From Malachius bipustulatus (Eukaryota; Arthropoda; Insecta; Coleoptera; Melyridae), in contig OU342632.1 in assembly GCA_910589415.1 (NCBI GenBank), positions 10,171,507 to 10,235,506 on the forward strand: 64,000 nucleotides of DNA, written 5' to 3'. Shown here piece by piece: positions 1-10,158 of this stretch (its first letter is position 1; each line of letters opens with the position of its first letter). Under the pieces are notes generated by a model. That model searched no databases, had not been told where the DNA came from, and worked only from the letters and a program-made list of their open reading frames with translations. The translations under genes and the position numbers were made by a program.

Positions 1-1
1 A

Positions 2-46
2 GAAGAGCCTGGCCCATCGAAACGTGGTAGAAAAAAAAAGATTTGA
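2..46 (+). CDS. Possible C-terminal tail of an unidentified protein, cut by the window edge
   Basis: Fifteen codons are open from the left edge to a TGA at 44-46, reading EEPGPSKRGRKKKI at the end. A Pro/Ser stretch followed by a Lys/Arg cluster is the kind of tail seen on nuclear or transposase-like proteins, and an AATAAA lies about 30 bases after the stop. The segment is too short to assign to a family and could be chance. No function is proposed. Confidence 0.22.
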   Translation, partial: EEPGPSKRGRKKKI

Positions 47-78
47 CACTTGTAAAAGCATAGTATTGCCTTGATTTA

Positions 79-102
79 ATAAAAATAAAAATAAAAATAA
101 AA
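79..102. repeat. Simple A-rich repeat (AAAAAT)n
   Basis: Four tandem AAAAAT-like units are visible. The tract also contains AATAAA, so it may be the 3' end of whatever ends at position 46, or the tail of a retroelement. Confidence 0.7.
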
Positions 103-1230
103 CATCTACAGCACCGACATGCACATGTTTGCACGTAGATTACTGGAGACTGGATTATTGGATTTTCAAGATTGACATACCTTTGCACAGGCAATTGACT
201 GTTCTTCAAAAAACTACCAGAGCTTTCCAGCGTTAAGACGCAAAAAAATAAGTTATTTGCAAAAAACCTAATTCGAAAGACAAATTTTTAACTTTAAACC
301 TCAATATTTTTTTTATTATCAATGTAACAAAAAAAAATTGTATAGAAGATGTAGGTAATTCCATAACTAAGAGAATGATATGTTACTTGCTTATGTGCGA
401 TAGATAGGAGCCAATATATTCGTGATAATACAAGAAAAAACGCTTTTCTGCATAACTTGGTAAAAAAAAATCATACGGTGCTGCAAATTTGGATTTAACA
501 TTTCCTAATGATCATCTATCGAATTTCGTATAGTACAAAATTTGTGCATGCTAACGCAAACTCAAAATACCATTCTACTGGCCTACAACGCAAACCAAAA
601 TTTAGAAAATCATATATTGGACGGAAATCTACCCAAGAAACAAATTGTGCTGCATGCCTGACCTACTTATCCTGCTTTCAAATGGAAAGGGAGGAGGTAA
701 CTTTCTTGTTCTTGATAAACTCTATTACACCTAAAAGCATTTTTTGTAAAAAGAGAGGATCTTCAATAACTAACGGGATTAAGCCCATAAATCATACAAC
801 AATCAGTTCATTCTATATCCGGGATCTAAAAGGGGTAAAATTTGGTATTTCTGCGTTAACAAATTAAACAGCACTCATGCATACACACTGAACGTTGTGG
901 CATTTTTCAGGCTGAGGAATCCAAATTACTTTCAGCTGTGATATCACTCTCTAAAGGAACCAGGTATATCCTAGTTATATGCGCTCTGTATTTTAGGTAG
1001 ATTAAAGATTTTTACACCCTATTCATGCGTCGGAAAATGAAAGGTGGGATTGGCCGCCGCTTATCTCCATAAATGCAGAGCCTGCAGTCTGTCGTTGAAA
1101 AGCTTACCTCAGCTTTATATATCTGCTATGAAGTGTAACGGTACAGAATTCAGCCCATTTTTTAAAGGAAATAAAAAATACACAATTTCCAAGTACTTAG
1201 TGGAGCATCTAAGAAAGAAGCGAGCGTGAT
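103..1230. other. AT-rich stretch without recognisable gene
   Basis: Open frames here (for example 508-867 on the plus strand) have no family signature, no splice context and low-complexity composition. I see nothing I can support. Confidence 0.5.
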
Positions 1231-1232
1231 AG

Positions 1233-1412
1233 TGGTTTTGGGATTTTTCCATTGCCAGAAAGTAGGCAGGAAGTTTGTTTTTGGGGATTTCCATACCAGA
1301 ATGTTGGCAGGAAGTTGTTTGGTTTGGGTTTTTCATTGCCCGAATGTTGGCAAGAAGTTGTTTGGTTTCGGTTTTTCCATTGTCAAAATGTTGACAGGAA
1401 GTTGTTTTTTTT
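1233..1412 (+). repeat. Four-copy minisatellite, unit about 40-50 bp
   Basis: Four diverged head-to-tail units share the pattern of a G/T-rich run, then TTTTTCATTGCC-like, then AATGTTGGCAGGAAGTTGTTT-like sequence. The unit ends fall near 1279, 1319, 1365 and 1412. Short open frames across it on both strands are produced by the repeat and are not taken as genes. Confidence 0.75.
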
Positions 1413-3540
1413 TTGGGAATTAGAAGAGTGTTTCAGCTGCGCTGCCTTTTCCTTGTTACAGTATGACCATTGGGAAGCTAAACAGCACGCAGGCGGTTTT
1501 TCACCAGCCATGGACCTCCTATGAGTCATTCTCAGTTTAGGAATTCGAATGAATTATATTGAAATTGTAATTTCATAGATGGGCTAGGTTTTTCCGCGAA
1601 CCAGAACCAGGTAACTAAAATCTACCACGTAAATACTGAGAGACGCAGGAGCGTGTCTTATCCTGAAGGTAAGGTGGAAAACCGTCTCAATTATCCGACA
1701 CCAGGGAGCGGAGAAAAAAAATCGTCTCAGAATAAGTTATAAAAAAATTGCTTCTAAAGTAAATAAGTAGACCGAACCCAGAATGAAAAGGACATGCTCC
1801 GTCACAGATTTTCAAAAACGCTAATCAGTTTTCAACAGTCCTTAATCCATTAAAAGGCGTATAGAGGTTGAAGTTAGTTACTTCATAGATGTCCGTTATC
1901 GTAATTGAACAGGTATATTTGATTTATTATATATACATATAGGTTTAATAATTATGGATTTATTATGGAATTCATTGATGACGTATACATGTCTTTCTCA
2001 TTCCGCGTTCGGTCTACCCACCACAATAAGAGATTGTTAAATTAAATATATTTACGATCACGCTTTAGGTTTAGGTATACATTTTTTAGTGAAAGCAATT
2101 CTGCAAAAATGTAAAAAAATATTTGAGAGGTAAATTCCTCTTGATGCTGTGTTTCTTCATTCCTATTTTTTATATAATTATAGGAATTATTTCATTCATA
2201 TGTATCTAGCTTTTAGTCATTTATCATCTAGCTGTAGCAACCGAAATTATCAGTATTAATCTTCATTAACGTTAAAACAAATCACCAGATCAGCCTATAA
2301 GTCATTTTGGCACCCACAACTTATGCCTCCAATTACTAAATCAGTCAGTGATATAATTAAATTGGTACAGTCTCGTAACGTAATAAATCAAACATGATTA
2401 CTATCAAGATAAAACGGAGCATTTTTGCCTAGGTTGTACCTCATACATAAATACATGATTCGGAATCAGTTGTTAAGTTAAACGAGAACTCCACTCTAGA
2501 CAAAACCTTTTAGCAAATTACACCAAGAACGATATGGACTTGTAATACATACACTTCGTTCCGGGGAAATGTACGAATGCGTGTCTGAATGTATTCGGCC
2601 CCCGCTCGTGCCCCGGGTCCCACGGATAAACCCCCTAATGCTCCCACATAAAGAACAGAAGATCGGAGAGAAACGCAAACTTGAAAGCATCGTTTCCTTG
2701 GTCGTTTGTATTCCTTTCAGTGTGTTCTCACCGCTCGATTGCATTCGGACATTTTTCAGTTTTGCAGATTTATCGAAAACAATACAGTAGAGAGGTGGAA
2801 AATTAAGAAAAAATTAAACTTCGATAGAATATTTATTAGAATTTTAATTCGTAGGAAATATTAAATATTTAGAGCCTCATACATATAATACTGTAACAAG
2901 ACCGAAACGTTTTTTCTTACGTTCTAATTAGATTAAGATAAAAGTACCTACAGTTTGCAAACAAAAACTCGTTGATAAAAAAATAACATAAGTCTTTTCT
3001 GCTTTTACAGGGTGTTCTGAAAAATCACATTAAGTATATTCAGGTGTGATCCTTGATGGCTCTAAGAACATTTCTGATATTTAAATTTTTTTAAGCTGTA
3101 ATAGGATACCGAGTAAAATTAAACTACCCGCCTATTTAAATCAATAATACTAGGTACTAAGCGCCACCTCTCGTTGAATAGATCTATCTTTTGTCGTTAT
3201 TTTTTGGACTCAACGGCGGTATAGCATGTCATCTGATTCGATTCTATCAAAATTAGTAGGCATACCTAAGCCTAAGAGAGACATGCAGTGTCTTGAAAGG
3301 TCAAGTTGCATTAAATGCCTTATTCTGTCTGACGTATCACATAATTATCGTTGTGACATCATTGGCTTTAATTTGTTATCCCCTATCCCCTACTTGTGAG
3401 ACATCCTTGCAAAGGTTTTAAGGAGGATATTTTTCGCAAAATTTCACATTAGGTATCGCGAAATAAAAAAAAAAACGTGATTTATTCAAGAACTTTATGC
3501 TACATCATTGCTTGCACCATTTCGAAGCGAAGGCCTTCCT
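1413..3540. other. Intergenic, nothing recognised
   Basis: AT-rich DNA. A TTTACAGGGTG terminus at about 3006-3016 resembles the ends of the transposon group described at 3780-4978. A GC-richer patch near 2590-2660 has open frames on both strands without family features. Confidence 0.45.
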
Positions 3541-5110
3541 AAGAAAAATATTTCAGAGCCGGTTACAGAAATTGTGCACAATTTTAAACTAATGAAGTAT
3601 CTGAAAAAATTAGGATTTCTGTCGTTTTTGAAATATGCTGACAAAACTGCAAATCGAAATTCTTTTTTTTAGCTAGATCTTTTTTATTTTCGAAAATAAA
3701 TTATATATTTTTCGTGGACTTAAATAGGTCGTCGAAAACCTTCCGTTTGATTTTTCTACAGTTTTCAAAGCGAACTATACAGGGTGTCCCATAATATGTG
3801 GGCAATCTCCCGGATTTGGGTAAATTTCGTAAAAATAAATGAAAAAATAGCTATAAAATTAATTCCTCAGAGACACCCTTACAAAGATATTAGCTGTTGA
3901 AGTTGAGGGTTGAAAATCAATTCATTGCAATAACTTTTTTATTTCTTGATGGATTTTGATAATTTTTGGTTTTATTTTGTATTATTTGGGACTGTTTAGA
4001 ATAGTGTTTCATAATCTTTGGTAGCACATACATAGACCTCGGGATGGCATAACCCCCTCATTCACTTGAAAGAAAACAATAAAAATAATAATTTTACAGT
4101 TTTTTAAGGTTAATTTTCTTTTTATTTGACATTTTTTACATAAAAAATGTATCTTTATTTATTTCGATAGAGCAAACCGTTATCTGATAAACGTCCTTCT
4201 AATAAGTGATGCGTCGCAGGAACTTTCTAAATTTCAAGTAAATTTTAACAAGATGGCTGACCTATGACAGTAAATTGAGCAGGAAACAAAACAATAACTT
4301 ATTAAATACACGTCAAATAGTGTCAAAGATTTTATTTCATGCAGATTCAATTCTAACTGATTTTAAAATGAGTTACAGAAACGCTGAATACGCAGAAAAT
4401 CAGTTAGACTTGAATCTGCATGAAATGAAATCTTTGACACTGACGTGTATTTAATTAAGTTATTGTTTTGTTTCCTGCTCAATTTACTGTCATAGGTCAG
4501 CCATCTTGTTAAAATTTACTTGAAATTTAGAAAGTTCCTGCGACGCATCACCTATTAGAAGGACGTTTATCTCGATAACGGTTTGCTCTATCGAAATAAA
4601 TAAAGATACATTTTTTATGTAAAAAATGTCAAATAAAAAGAAAATTAACCTTAAAAAACTGTAAAATTATTATTTTTATTGTTTTCTTTCAAGTGAATGA
4701 GGGGGTTATGCCATCCCGAGGTCTATGTATGTGCTACCAAAGATTAAGAAACACTATTCTAAACAGTTCAAAATAATACAAAATAACACCAAAAACTATC
4801 AAAATCGGTCAAGAAATAAAAAAGTTATTAAAAAAAATTGATTTTCAACCCTCAACTTTAACAGCTAATATCTTTGTAGGGGTGTCGCTGAGGAATTAAT
4901 TTTATAGCTATTTTTTCATTTATTTTTACGAAATTTACCCAAATCCGGGAGATTGCCCACATATTATGGGACACCCTGTATATCCTAGGGTTTTCTAATC
5001 GACTTTTGTTTTTCTTATACGACCCCGCATATTGTTTTTCACTTCATTCTATCTATATAGAAAAAATCATGGAAACCAAAAATCTATCCCATTGAAAAAA
5101 TAAATATTTT
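3540..5110 (+). mobile_element. Diverged family X repeat, interrupted by a 1.2-kb palindrome
   Basis: The flanks 3540-3779 and 4979-5110 read continuously as one diverged copy of family X. The left part matches the section of the 9272-10158 copy that runs into TTTTCAAAGCCGAC; the right part matches the following section with the CATATTGTTTTT and ACGGAAACCAAAAA blocks. The palindrome at 3780-4978 splits the copy exactly at this join, so family X was there first. The left limit is approximate. Confidence 0.6.
3780..4978. mobile_element. Foldback (long-palindrome) DNA element with 4-bp TATA duplication
   Basis: The element begins CAGGGTGTCCC and ends GGGACACCCTG. The arms, about 3780-4365 and 4393-4978, are near-perfect inverted copies around a loop of about 27 nt. 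TATA occurs directly on both sides (3776-3779 and 4979-4982), and the uninterrupted homologous family X site carries a single four-base equivalent. There is no open reading frame of note, so this is a non-autonomous element. A transcript would fold into a very long hairpin. Confidence 0.88.
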
Positions 5111-5689
5111 CGAAATTTTATTCTTCTTTTTTAGAGAAAAGAACAAGACCCCCCCTCCTCCCGAATTACGTCGTATATGTGTAATATATCCTCCCGAATA
5201 TTACGTCATATTTATGGTTGTTTTATGGTGTTTTGTGACATTCAGTGAAAAATATTTTCAACTTGACAATGTTTATTTAAATATTCAACTGGTGACGTTC
5301 CACATATTCACATTACCTATAATAAATTACAAACATTTTGGCATAGAAGATGAGATGTGACGATGTGAGTCACACCTCAATTCTGAACAAACATTATCCA
5401 ATTAATCTACTTATCGAAAATGTAATGGGAAATTTCTAATATGAATATGAATATCATCTCGTTTGTTTTCATTTTTATTTTATTTTCATTTTTAGTTAGA
5501 TACATACATAATAGATAACAGTGTTATTTAAATTAAATATAGATACCCTAATACAACTTGGTCACGTTTCACATAGGTAGGTAAGGTACCTACCTATAAT
5601 ATTACTGAAACGTAGATTGTATCAGAAGTTGAATATAATAGAAAGATAGAATCCCAATAATATGAGTCTCGATGAAGTGAAACAACGAC
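5111..5689. other. AT-rich stretch, nothing recognised
   Basis: No coding or repeat signature that I can support; short runs of C (5150-5158) and an A/T-rich 5400-5600 segment only. Confidence 0.4.
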
Positions 5690-5885
5690 CATTGTTTCCC
5701 GGGATGATCCTGGCGTGATCGGCCATTGTTATTCCGGAGAGGCGCCCGGAGCGCCGCTTTCCGCACCGCTTCGTCGACTGTTGATTGGGCGAAACGCGAT
5801 CCGGGCGCAATTACCAATCAAGGGAGAAAGCCGGGGGCCCCGTGAAGACACCAGCCCGCCACCTCGACATGTCACGACCATCGGT
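5690..5885. promoter_or_regulatory. Isolated GC/CpG-rich block with CCAAT and CCATTGTT motifs
   Basis: About 200 bases are GC- and CpG-rich in an AT-rich setting. Seen directly: CCATTGTT twice (near 5690 and 5724), the pair TTGATTGG and CCAATCAA about 30 bases apart in inverted orientation, and several CG-rich clusters such as GGCGCCCGG. CCATTGTT fits a SOX-type site and the pair fits CCAAT boxes. It may be a regulatory element or an unannotated promoter. No transcript is visible, and three overlapping open frames across it have no family match. Confidence 0.3.
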
Positions 5886-6199
5886 TTCAGATATCGGATT
5901 AGGAAAATGTATTCGAGAAATCGAGAATCAGAAAATTGTATGAACGTCTCTGGAAATGAAGTGTTCCAAAATTTTTCATATAATTGATTGTATACAGGGT
6001 GACTGCCATAGCCTGGGAAAATGTTGCTGGGGTGATTTCAAGTCAAAAATGTCCAATGAACGTATACCATACCCGGAACGATATCCTAACTGAACTGAAA
6101 CATCTTAAATTTTAGATAAGTTGGTATTATAGTTAGCAGGAAATCCCTGCTAATTTAAAAACCATTTAAAAATAAAACGCTTTATTGAATTAGTTGCTC

Positions 6200-6620
6200 G
6201 AAATGTCGACCCAGTTTCTGTATACATGACTGTCCGTTTTTCGCGTGCCACTATGGGGATCTCGCTTATCTTAAGAGATACGAAGTTAGTTAAATTAGGG
6301 CAAAGTAGCGCATTTTTGCGCTGATTGATAATCTGAAAAGAAATTTGAGCTGTCACTATTAGTTGTCAAAATATTTTTTAAAAACTGAAATTTTCAATTT
6401 TTGTTTTTATTTTTTTATTCAAAAACCAATCAAGCAAGCCATTTTTAACTGAAACATTGTTAAGACACTTTTCAACAAGGAACCCAAAAATAATTTTACA
6501 ATAGCTCTAGCTAGCACTTGAGATAGAAGAAAATCGATGGTCAGCTTTGTTTTTTCTTATGGGCGCCATATTGGATTTTTCCATTTTTAGATTACGTTAA
6601 TTTTTCTCTTTACAACGATG
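6200..6620 (-). repeat. Family X partial copy
   Basis: The order of blocks AGATACGAAGTTAGTTAAAT, then a GCGCATTT block, then GGGCGCCATATTGG matches the 9272-10158 and 13480-13925 copies (the latter inverted). It is truncated and diverged. Confidence 0.55.
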
Positions 6621-6666
6621 TATCACATATGTTATTTCATTATTGAATGTTTGGCGAAAATAAAAT

Positions 6667-6728
6667 TTCTCATCTTGTGTGCAGAGTACTTTGAAAAAAT
6701 GTCAAAGGTCTTTTGTTTTCAACAAAAC
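6667..6728 (+). repeat. Left TIR of the mariner element
   Basis: Inverted match to 8022-8083 with few differences. Confidence 0.88.
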
Positions 6729-6836
6729 CCTGACGATTCAACCAGTAGTCTGCGTCGACATTGAATTATTAATCGAGAAAAAAGACACTTTTCAAATAAA
6801 ATTATTAATTAAACAATGGTTAAAAAGACGAATAAA

Positions 6837-7969
6837 TTAACAACAGGTAATGTCACAGCGTGTGTTCAAAATCCCCCCTTGTAATTGCAAGCACAATTGC
6901 ACCCTTTTCCTAAGATTTGATACAGCTCTCAACACGTCTCTCCTTCTAATGCCGTGCCTGAGTGTGGTAACAATTCGTTGTCGAAGTTCATCGACGTCGG
7001 CTGGCAATGTTTTATAAATCTTATTTTTCATTGTCCCCCACAAAAAATAGTCCAATGGGGACAAGTCAGGTGACCGTGCTGGCCAGCGTTCGTCGCCATT
7101 ATTTGCAATTACTTGGTTGGGAAACATTTCTGACAAGAATTCTCTCACCCTACCAGCATTATGAGGCGGCGCCCCATCCTGCTGGAACCAGATCGTATTC
7201 AAACGATTAAGAGGCAAGTTTTCGAGAAAATCTGTTAAAAATGTCCTCAAAAAATTTAGGTAGCGATCAGCATTCAAATTATCCTCGTAGATGTATGGAC
7301 CTATAATTGTATCGCCTAATAATCCGACCCACACATTAAGACCAAAACGAATTTGTGGTCGACGTTCTTGGAATCGATGCGGGTTGTCAATCGACCAGTA
7401 ATGTTCGTTGTGACGATTGAACATTAATGCATTTGTGAATTTGAATTCATGGGACCATATCACGTCATTAAGAAAATTCTGGTTTTCTTGAATACGATTG
7501 ATTATTCAAGAACGTGCAGAAGGCTACCCGCCGTTCACGATCCCCGAGGTGAGGTGTTTGAGAAATACGAACTTTCCAAGGACGAAATTTATGTTTTCTC
7601 AACGTTCTCCAAACAGTTTGATGCGACGGTAAATCCAGCTGGACTGCAACTTCCCTTGTAGAGACAGATGGATTGTCTTGCACCTAATTTAAAATTAATT
7701 ATAAACATTTTGATATCGAAATCATGAAAAATCCTTACCGCTTGCAAAATTTCTTGCTGATGTTCATTGGGCCTATCGCCATATCGTCTAGGTTTTTTGA
7801 ACGAACCATATTGGCCCAAGTTTCTGTGCAGCAGAGAAAAATATCTCAAAGACGGTTGTTGCCGCTCTGGATAACGGCGCAAATACGTTTTTGCGGTGAT
7901 GTAGGCATTTAGGTGCGAAGTGTAATAAATTTGTAGCATATCTCTTTGTTCTTCACTTGAAAAAGGCAT
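6837..7969 (-). pseudogene. Mariner-type transposase with one small intron, one frameshift and a lost catalytic Asp
   Basis: Exon 1 (7969 down to 7739, 77 codons, start MPFSSEEQRD) is the helix-turn-helix N terminus of the DUF4817-type transposases common in insects. A 55-nt gap with GTAAGG at its start and TTAG at its end (7738-7684) separates it from exon 2. Removing the gap joins QEILQA to VQDNPSVSTREV in frame. One extra T in a TTTT run near 7468-7472 shifts the frame, after which the DDE domain continues to 6837 (NRHNEHYWS, then FQQDGAPPH, then SPDLSPLDYFLWG). The second and third catalytic Asp are present. The first, expected in the segment before NRHN, is His in WSHEF. The copy is therefore very probably inactive although most of the gene is conserved. 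Confidence 0.85.
7684..7738 (-). other. Putative 55-nt spliceosomal intron in the transposase gene
   Basis: On the minus strand the segment starts GTAAGG and ends TTTAAATTAG, is AT-rich, and has a length that is not a multiple of three. Its removal restores the transposase reading frame at the expected place. This fits an intron better than a random insertion. Confidence 0.6.
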
Positions 7970-8021
7970 TTTCGCGTTATAAACGTAACGACAACACTAA
8001 TACAAGATACAAACTGTCAAA

Positions 8022-8083
8022 GTTTTGTTGAAAACAAAAGACCCTTGACATTTTTTCAAAGCACTCTGCACACAAGATGAGAA
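8022..8083 (-). repeat. Right TIR of the mariner element
   Basis: Inverted match to 6667-6728. Confidence 0.88.
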
Positions 8084-8230
8084 TTATTTAAATGACGCTT
8101 ATTTAAAATTTCAAATGCTTCTATGTATAGCTCTGTTAGGAAATAGCGTTCCGGGTATTATGTTCAATAGACATTTTAGTGTATTTTTTAATAAAAAACC
8201 ACTAGTGATGTCGTCCTCAATAGTGTATTG

Positions 8231-8332
8231 TTCGAATGTTCTAGAACCTTCAAACTTTCCAGAACATCCTAAAGCAATTAAATTTCTGAACTTTCTATAA
8301 CATTCTGGAACATTCTATAAAACTCTGAAACT
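8231..8332. repeat. Small cluster of HSE-like GAA/TTC motifs
   Basis: About 100 bases filled with variants of GAACATTCTAGAAC, including one exact inverted trimer GAA-TG-TTC-TA-GAA at 8234-8246. It is the same motif type as the longer array at 12580-13395. Confidence 0.6.
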
Positions 8333-8427
8333 TATGGGAGATGAAGGGATGTCGCTTATCTACCCAGATAACCCAAATTGGGTTACGTGGATTGATTATG
8401 GAGTTATATTAATAGCGGACCTGAAGA

Positions 8428-8495
8428 AAATTAATTTACATTTCAACATTCAAATACGATTTTGAATGTTCAAGTGTTGAAATGTAAATTAATTT
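8428..8495. repeat. Perfect 21-bp hairpin
   Basis: Arms 8428-8448 and 8475-8495 are exact inverted copies, beginning AAATTAATTTACATTTCAAC. The 26-nt interval can pair further (ATTCAAA with TTTGAAT), leaving a bulge. It may be a MITE remnant or a small-RNA-like hairpin. Confidence 0.65.
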
Positions 8496-8741
8496 CATTA
8501 TTTTATGTAAATCAAGAAAATCCCATGAAAGAAAATGAGAATTTTCCTATTAATATCAATAACATTCTCTTCTAAACGATAAGGTTTGGCGACTTTTATC
8601 AAGAATACTACCATTTTTTTAGAAAGAGAGTTGATAAATCGACTCGATATTTTTAAAAATTTTTAATTCTATTGGCGTAGAAGTTCAAAGTGTGTGAAAC
8701 CTAGGAACCCCATGATCTACGCCAATGAATCAACGTCATGG

Positions 8742-9024
8742 CACAGAGTAGGTATACAATCAGAATATATACTTCAATAAAAATACCGAGTTTAGCGTAT
8801 CTATACTCGGCGCATAGTGATCCGCCATGATTTGAGATGAGCTTTCATTAATTTTGAATGCGGGCCCACAGAATAGAATTGTACCTATTCTGTGGCGGGC
8901 TGGTGGCGGGCCTGCGTTTCTACTCTGAAGCAATGGCCGCTAGAGGTGTTCCATTCTGTGGCTTGTCTCTAAAAGATCAAAGGCGCCGCCGGCGAGTTTA
9001 GCTTCTGATTGTATCTATTCTGTG
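8742..9024. mobile_element. 283-bp MITE, termini CACAG, with 7-bp target duplication GTCATGG
   Basis: The ends CACAGAGTAGGTATACAATC and its inverted counterpart CTGATTGTATCTATTCTGTG are TIRs of about 24 bp. GTCATGG lies immediately outside on both sides (8735-8741 and 9025-9031). An internal hairpin at about 8867-8899 repeats the CACAGAATAG core. There is no coding capacity. Termini and duplication length suggest a hAT-like origin with one base of an 8-bp duplication diverged, but a true 7-bp duplication is possible. Confidence 0.75.
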
Positions 9025-9271
9025 GTCATGGGTATTTATATTATTCCAATTTTTGTCCCATGAAACCATGATATCATACCAAATTTCATCAAAATCGCTC
9101 GTGCGGTTAAGTTTTTAAAATCAAATAACGATTTTTAAATTGACACTTTGACATCTCGTAGTGGGGCTAAACCAGGCAACTTTGTTGTTGTAAGTTGGCT
9201 TAAATCGACTTACTTTCATCCGAGGAACACGGGGTAGAACGTTGTAAAGACCCTTTAGAGACATCCTGTAT

Positions 9272-10158
9272 CAGGGATATCTTAAACCATTGAAGATACG
9301 AGGTCGGTTAAATTAGAGAAAAGTTGCGCTATTTCGTGGCCATCTCGAATCCGTCAAAACATGCAAGATATCTGTGACGGTTCCTGAAATATCCGGAAAA
9401 AAATGAAAAATCGAGATTTCTTATTTTCTTCATCTTTTTTGTTATTGGAAATTAATAAATAATTTTTTGTAGGCTTACATAAGTCGCCAAGAGCTACCCA
9501 TCTGACGTTTTAAAGATTTTCAAAGCCGACTAGATGATCTTAGACTGTTCATAGTCAACTTTCGTTCTTCTTATGGCCGCCATATTGTTTTTTATTTCGT
9601 TCGGTATGAAAAAAATAACGGAAACCAAAAACTAATAAACTTTTTAAAAAAAGACAACTTTTTAGACCGAAGATCATAGAGAAGTAAGAAAAAACTATAA
9701 AGGAAGCAGTTTGACTTCATGTTGACCTATTTCGACGAACAATTTTCTGTTTTTTTCTTAAGAATAAAAATTGAGGATTTTTTTTCTGAAGTTTATTAAT
9801 TTTTGGTTTACATTATTTCTTTCTTATCGAACGACATAAAAAAATAATATGACAGCCCTAAGAAAAAGGAAACTTGACTATGAAAACTCTGGGATCTGGT
9901 CGGCTTTGAAAATTTTTTAAACGTCAGATGAATAGCTCATAACGGCCTATAAGTACGAAAAATTATTTATTAATTTCCAATTATTGTAAGAAAGATATGA
10001 CAAAAATAAGATCTCGATTTTTCAGTTTTTTCAGGATATTTCAGGAACGGTTACAAATATCTTGCATGTTTTGACGGATTCGAGATGGCCACGAAATAGC
10101 GCAACTTTTCTCTAATTTAACCGACCTCATATAGCTTCAATAGTTTAGGATATCCCTG
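9272..10158. mobile_element. Family X, complete copy with inverted arms (foldback)
   Basis: The ends read CAGGGATATCTTAAAC and GTTTAGGATATCCCTG. The left arm (to about 9660) and right arm (from about 9770) are long inverted copies sharing the blocks GTTAAATTAGAGAAAAGTTG, GACGGATTCGAGATGGCCAC and GCCGCCATATTG. The loop is about 100 nt. No transposase is visible. It is the best reference copy for the fragments at 3540-5110, 6200-6620, 13480-13925 and 14790-15000. Confidence 0.75.

Larger units (their letters stand above)
6667..8083 (-). mobile_element. Tc1/mariner-superfamily transposon, nearly full length
   Basis: Terminal inverted repeats of about 62 bp (6667-6728 and 8022-8083) match nearly perfectly, starting TTCTCATCTTGTGTGCAGAG. 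They bracket one transposase gene on the minus strand. A TA lies a few bases outside each end (6661-6662 and about 8090-8091), so the exact ends may be 5-7 bases further out. The element sits between the arms of an older TIR element (5994-8215). Confidence 0.85.
5994..8215. mobile_element. TACAGGGTGAC-ended TIR element that hosts the mariner copy (outer nest)
   Basis: Sequence from about 6035 to 6130 (AAAATGTCCAATGAACG, then ATACCCGGAACG, then TTAAATTTTAGATAAG) reappears inverted at about 8090-8205 (TTATTTAAAATTTCAAATG, CGTTCCGGGTAT, TTCAATAGACATTTT). The mariner at 6667-8083 lies between these arms. The left end reads TATACAGGGTGAC; the right end is lost. Part of the interior (6200-6620) belongs to family X. 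Confidence 0.5.

Noticed and set aside
2496..2790. Overlapping open frames on both strands near the GC-richer patch at 2590
   Set aside because: No domain, no splice or promoter context, and both strands open because of local base composition.
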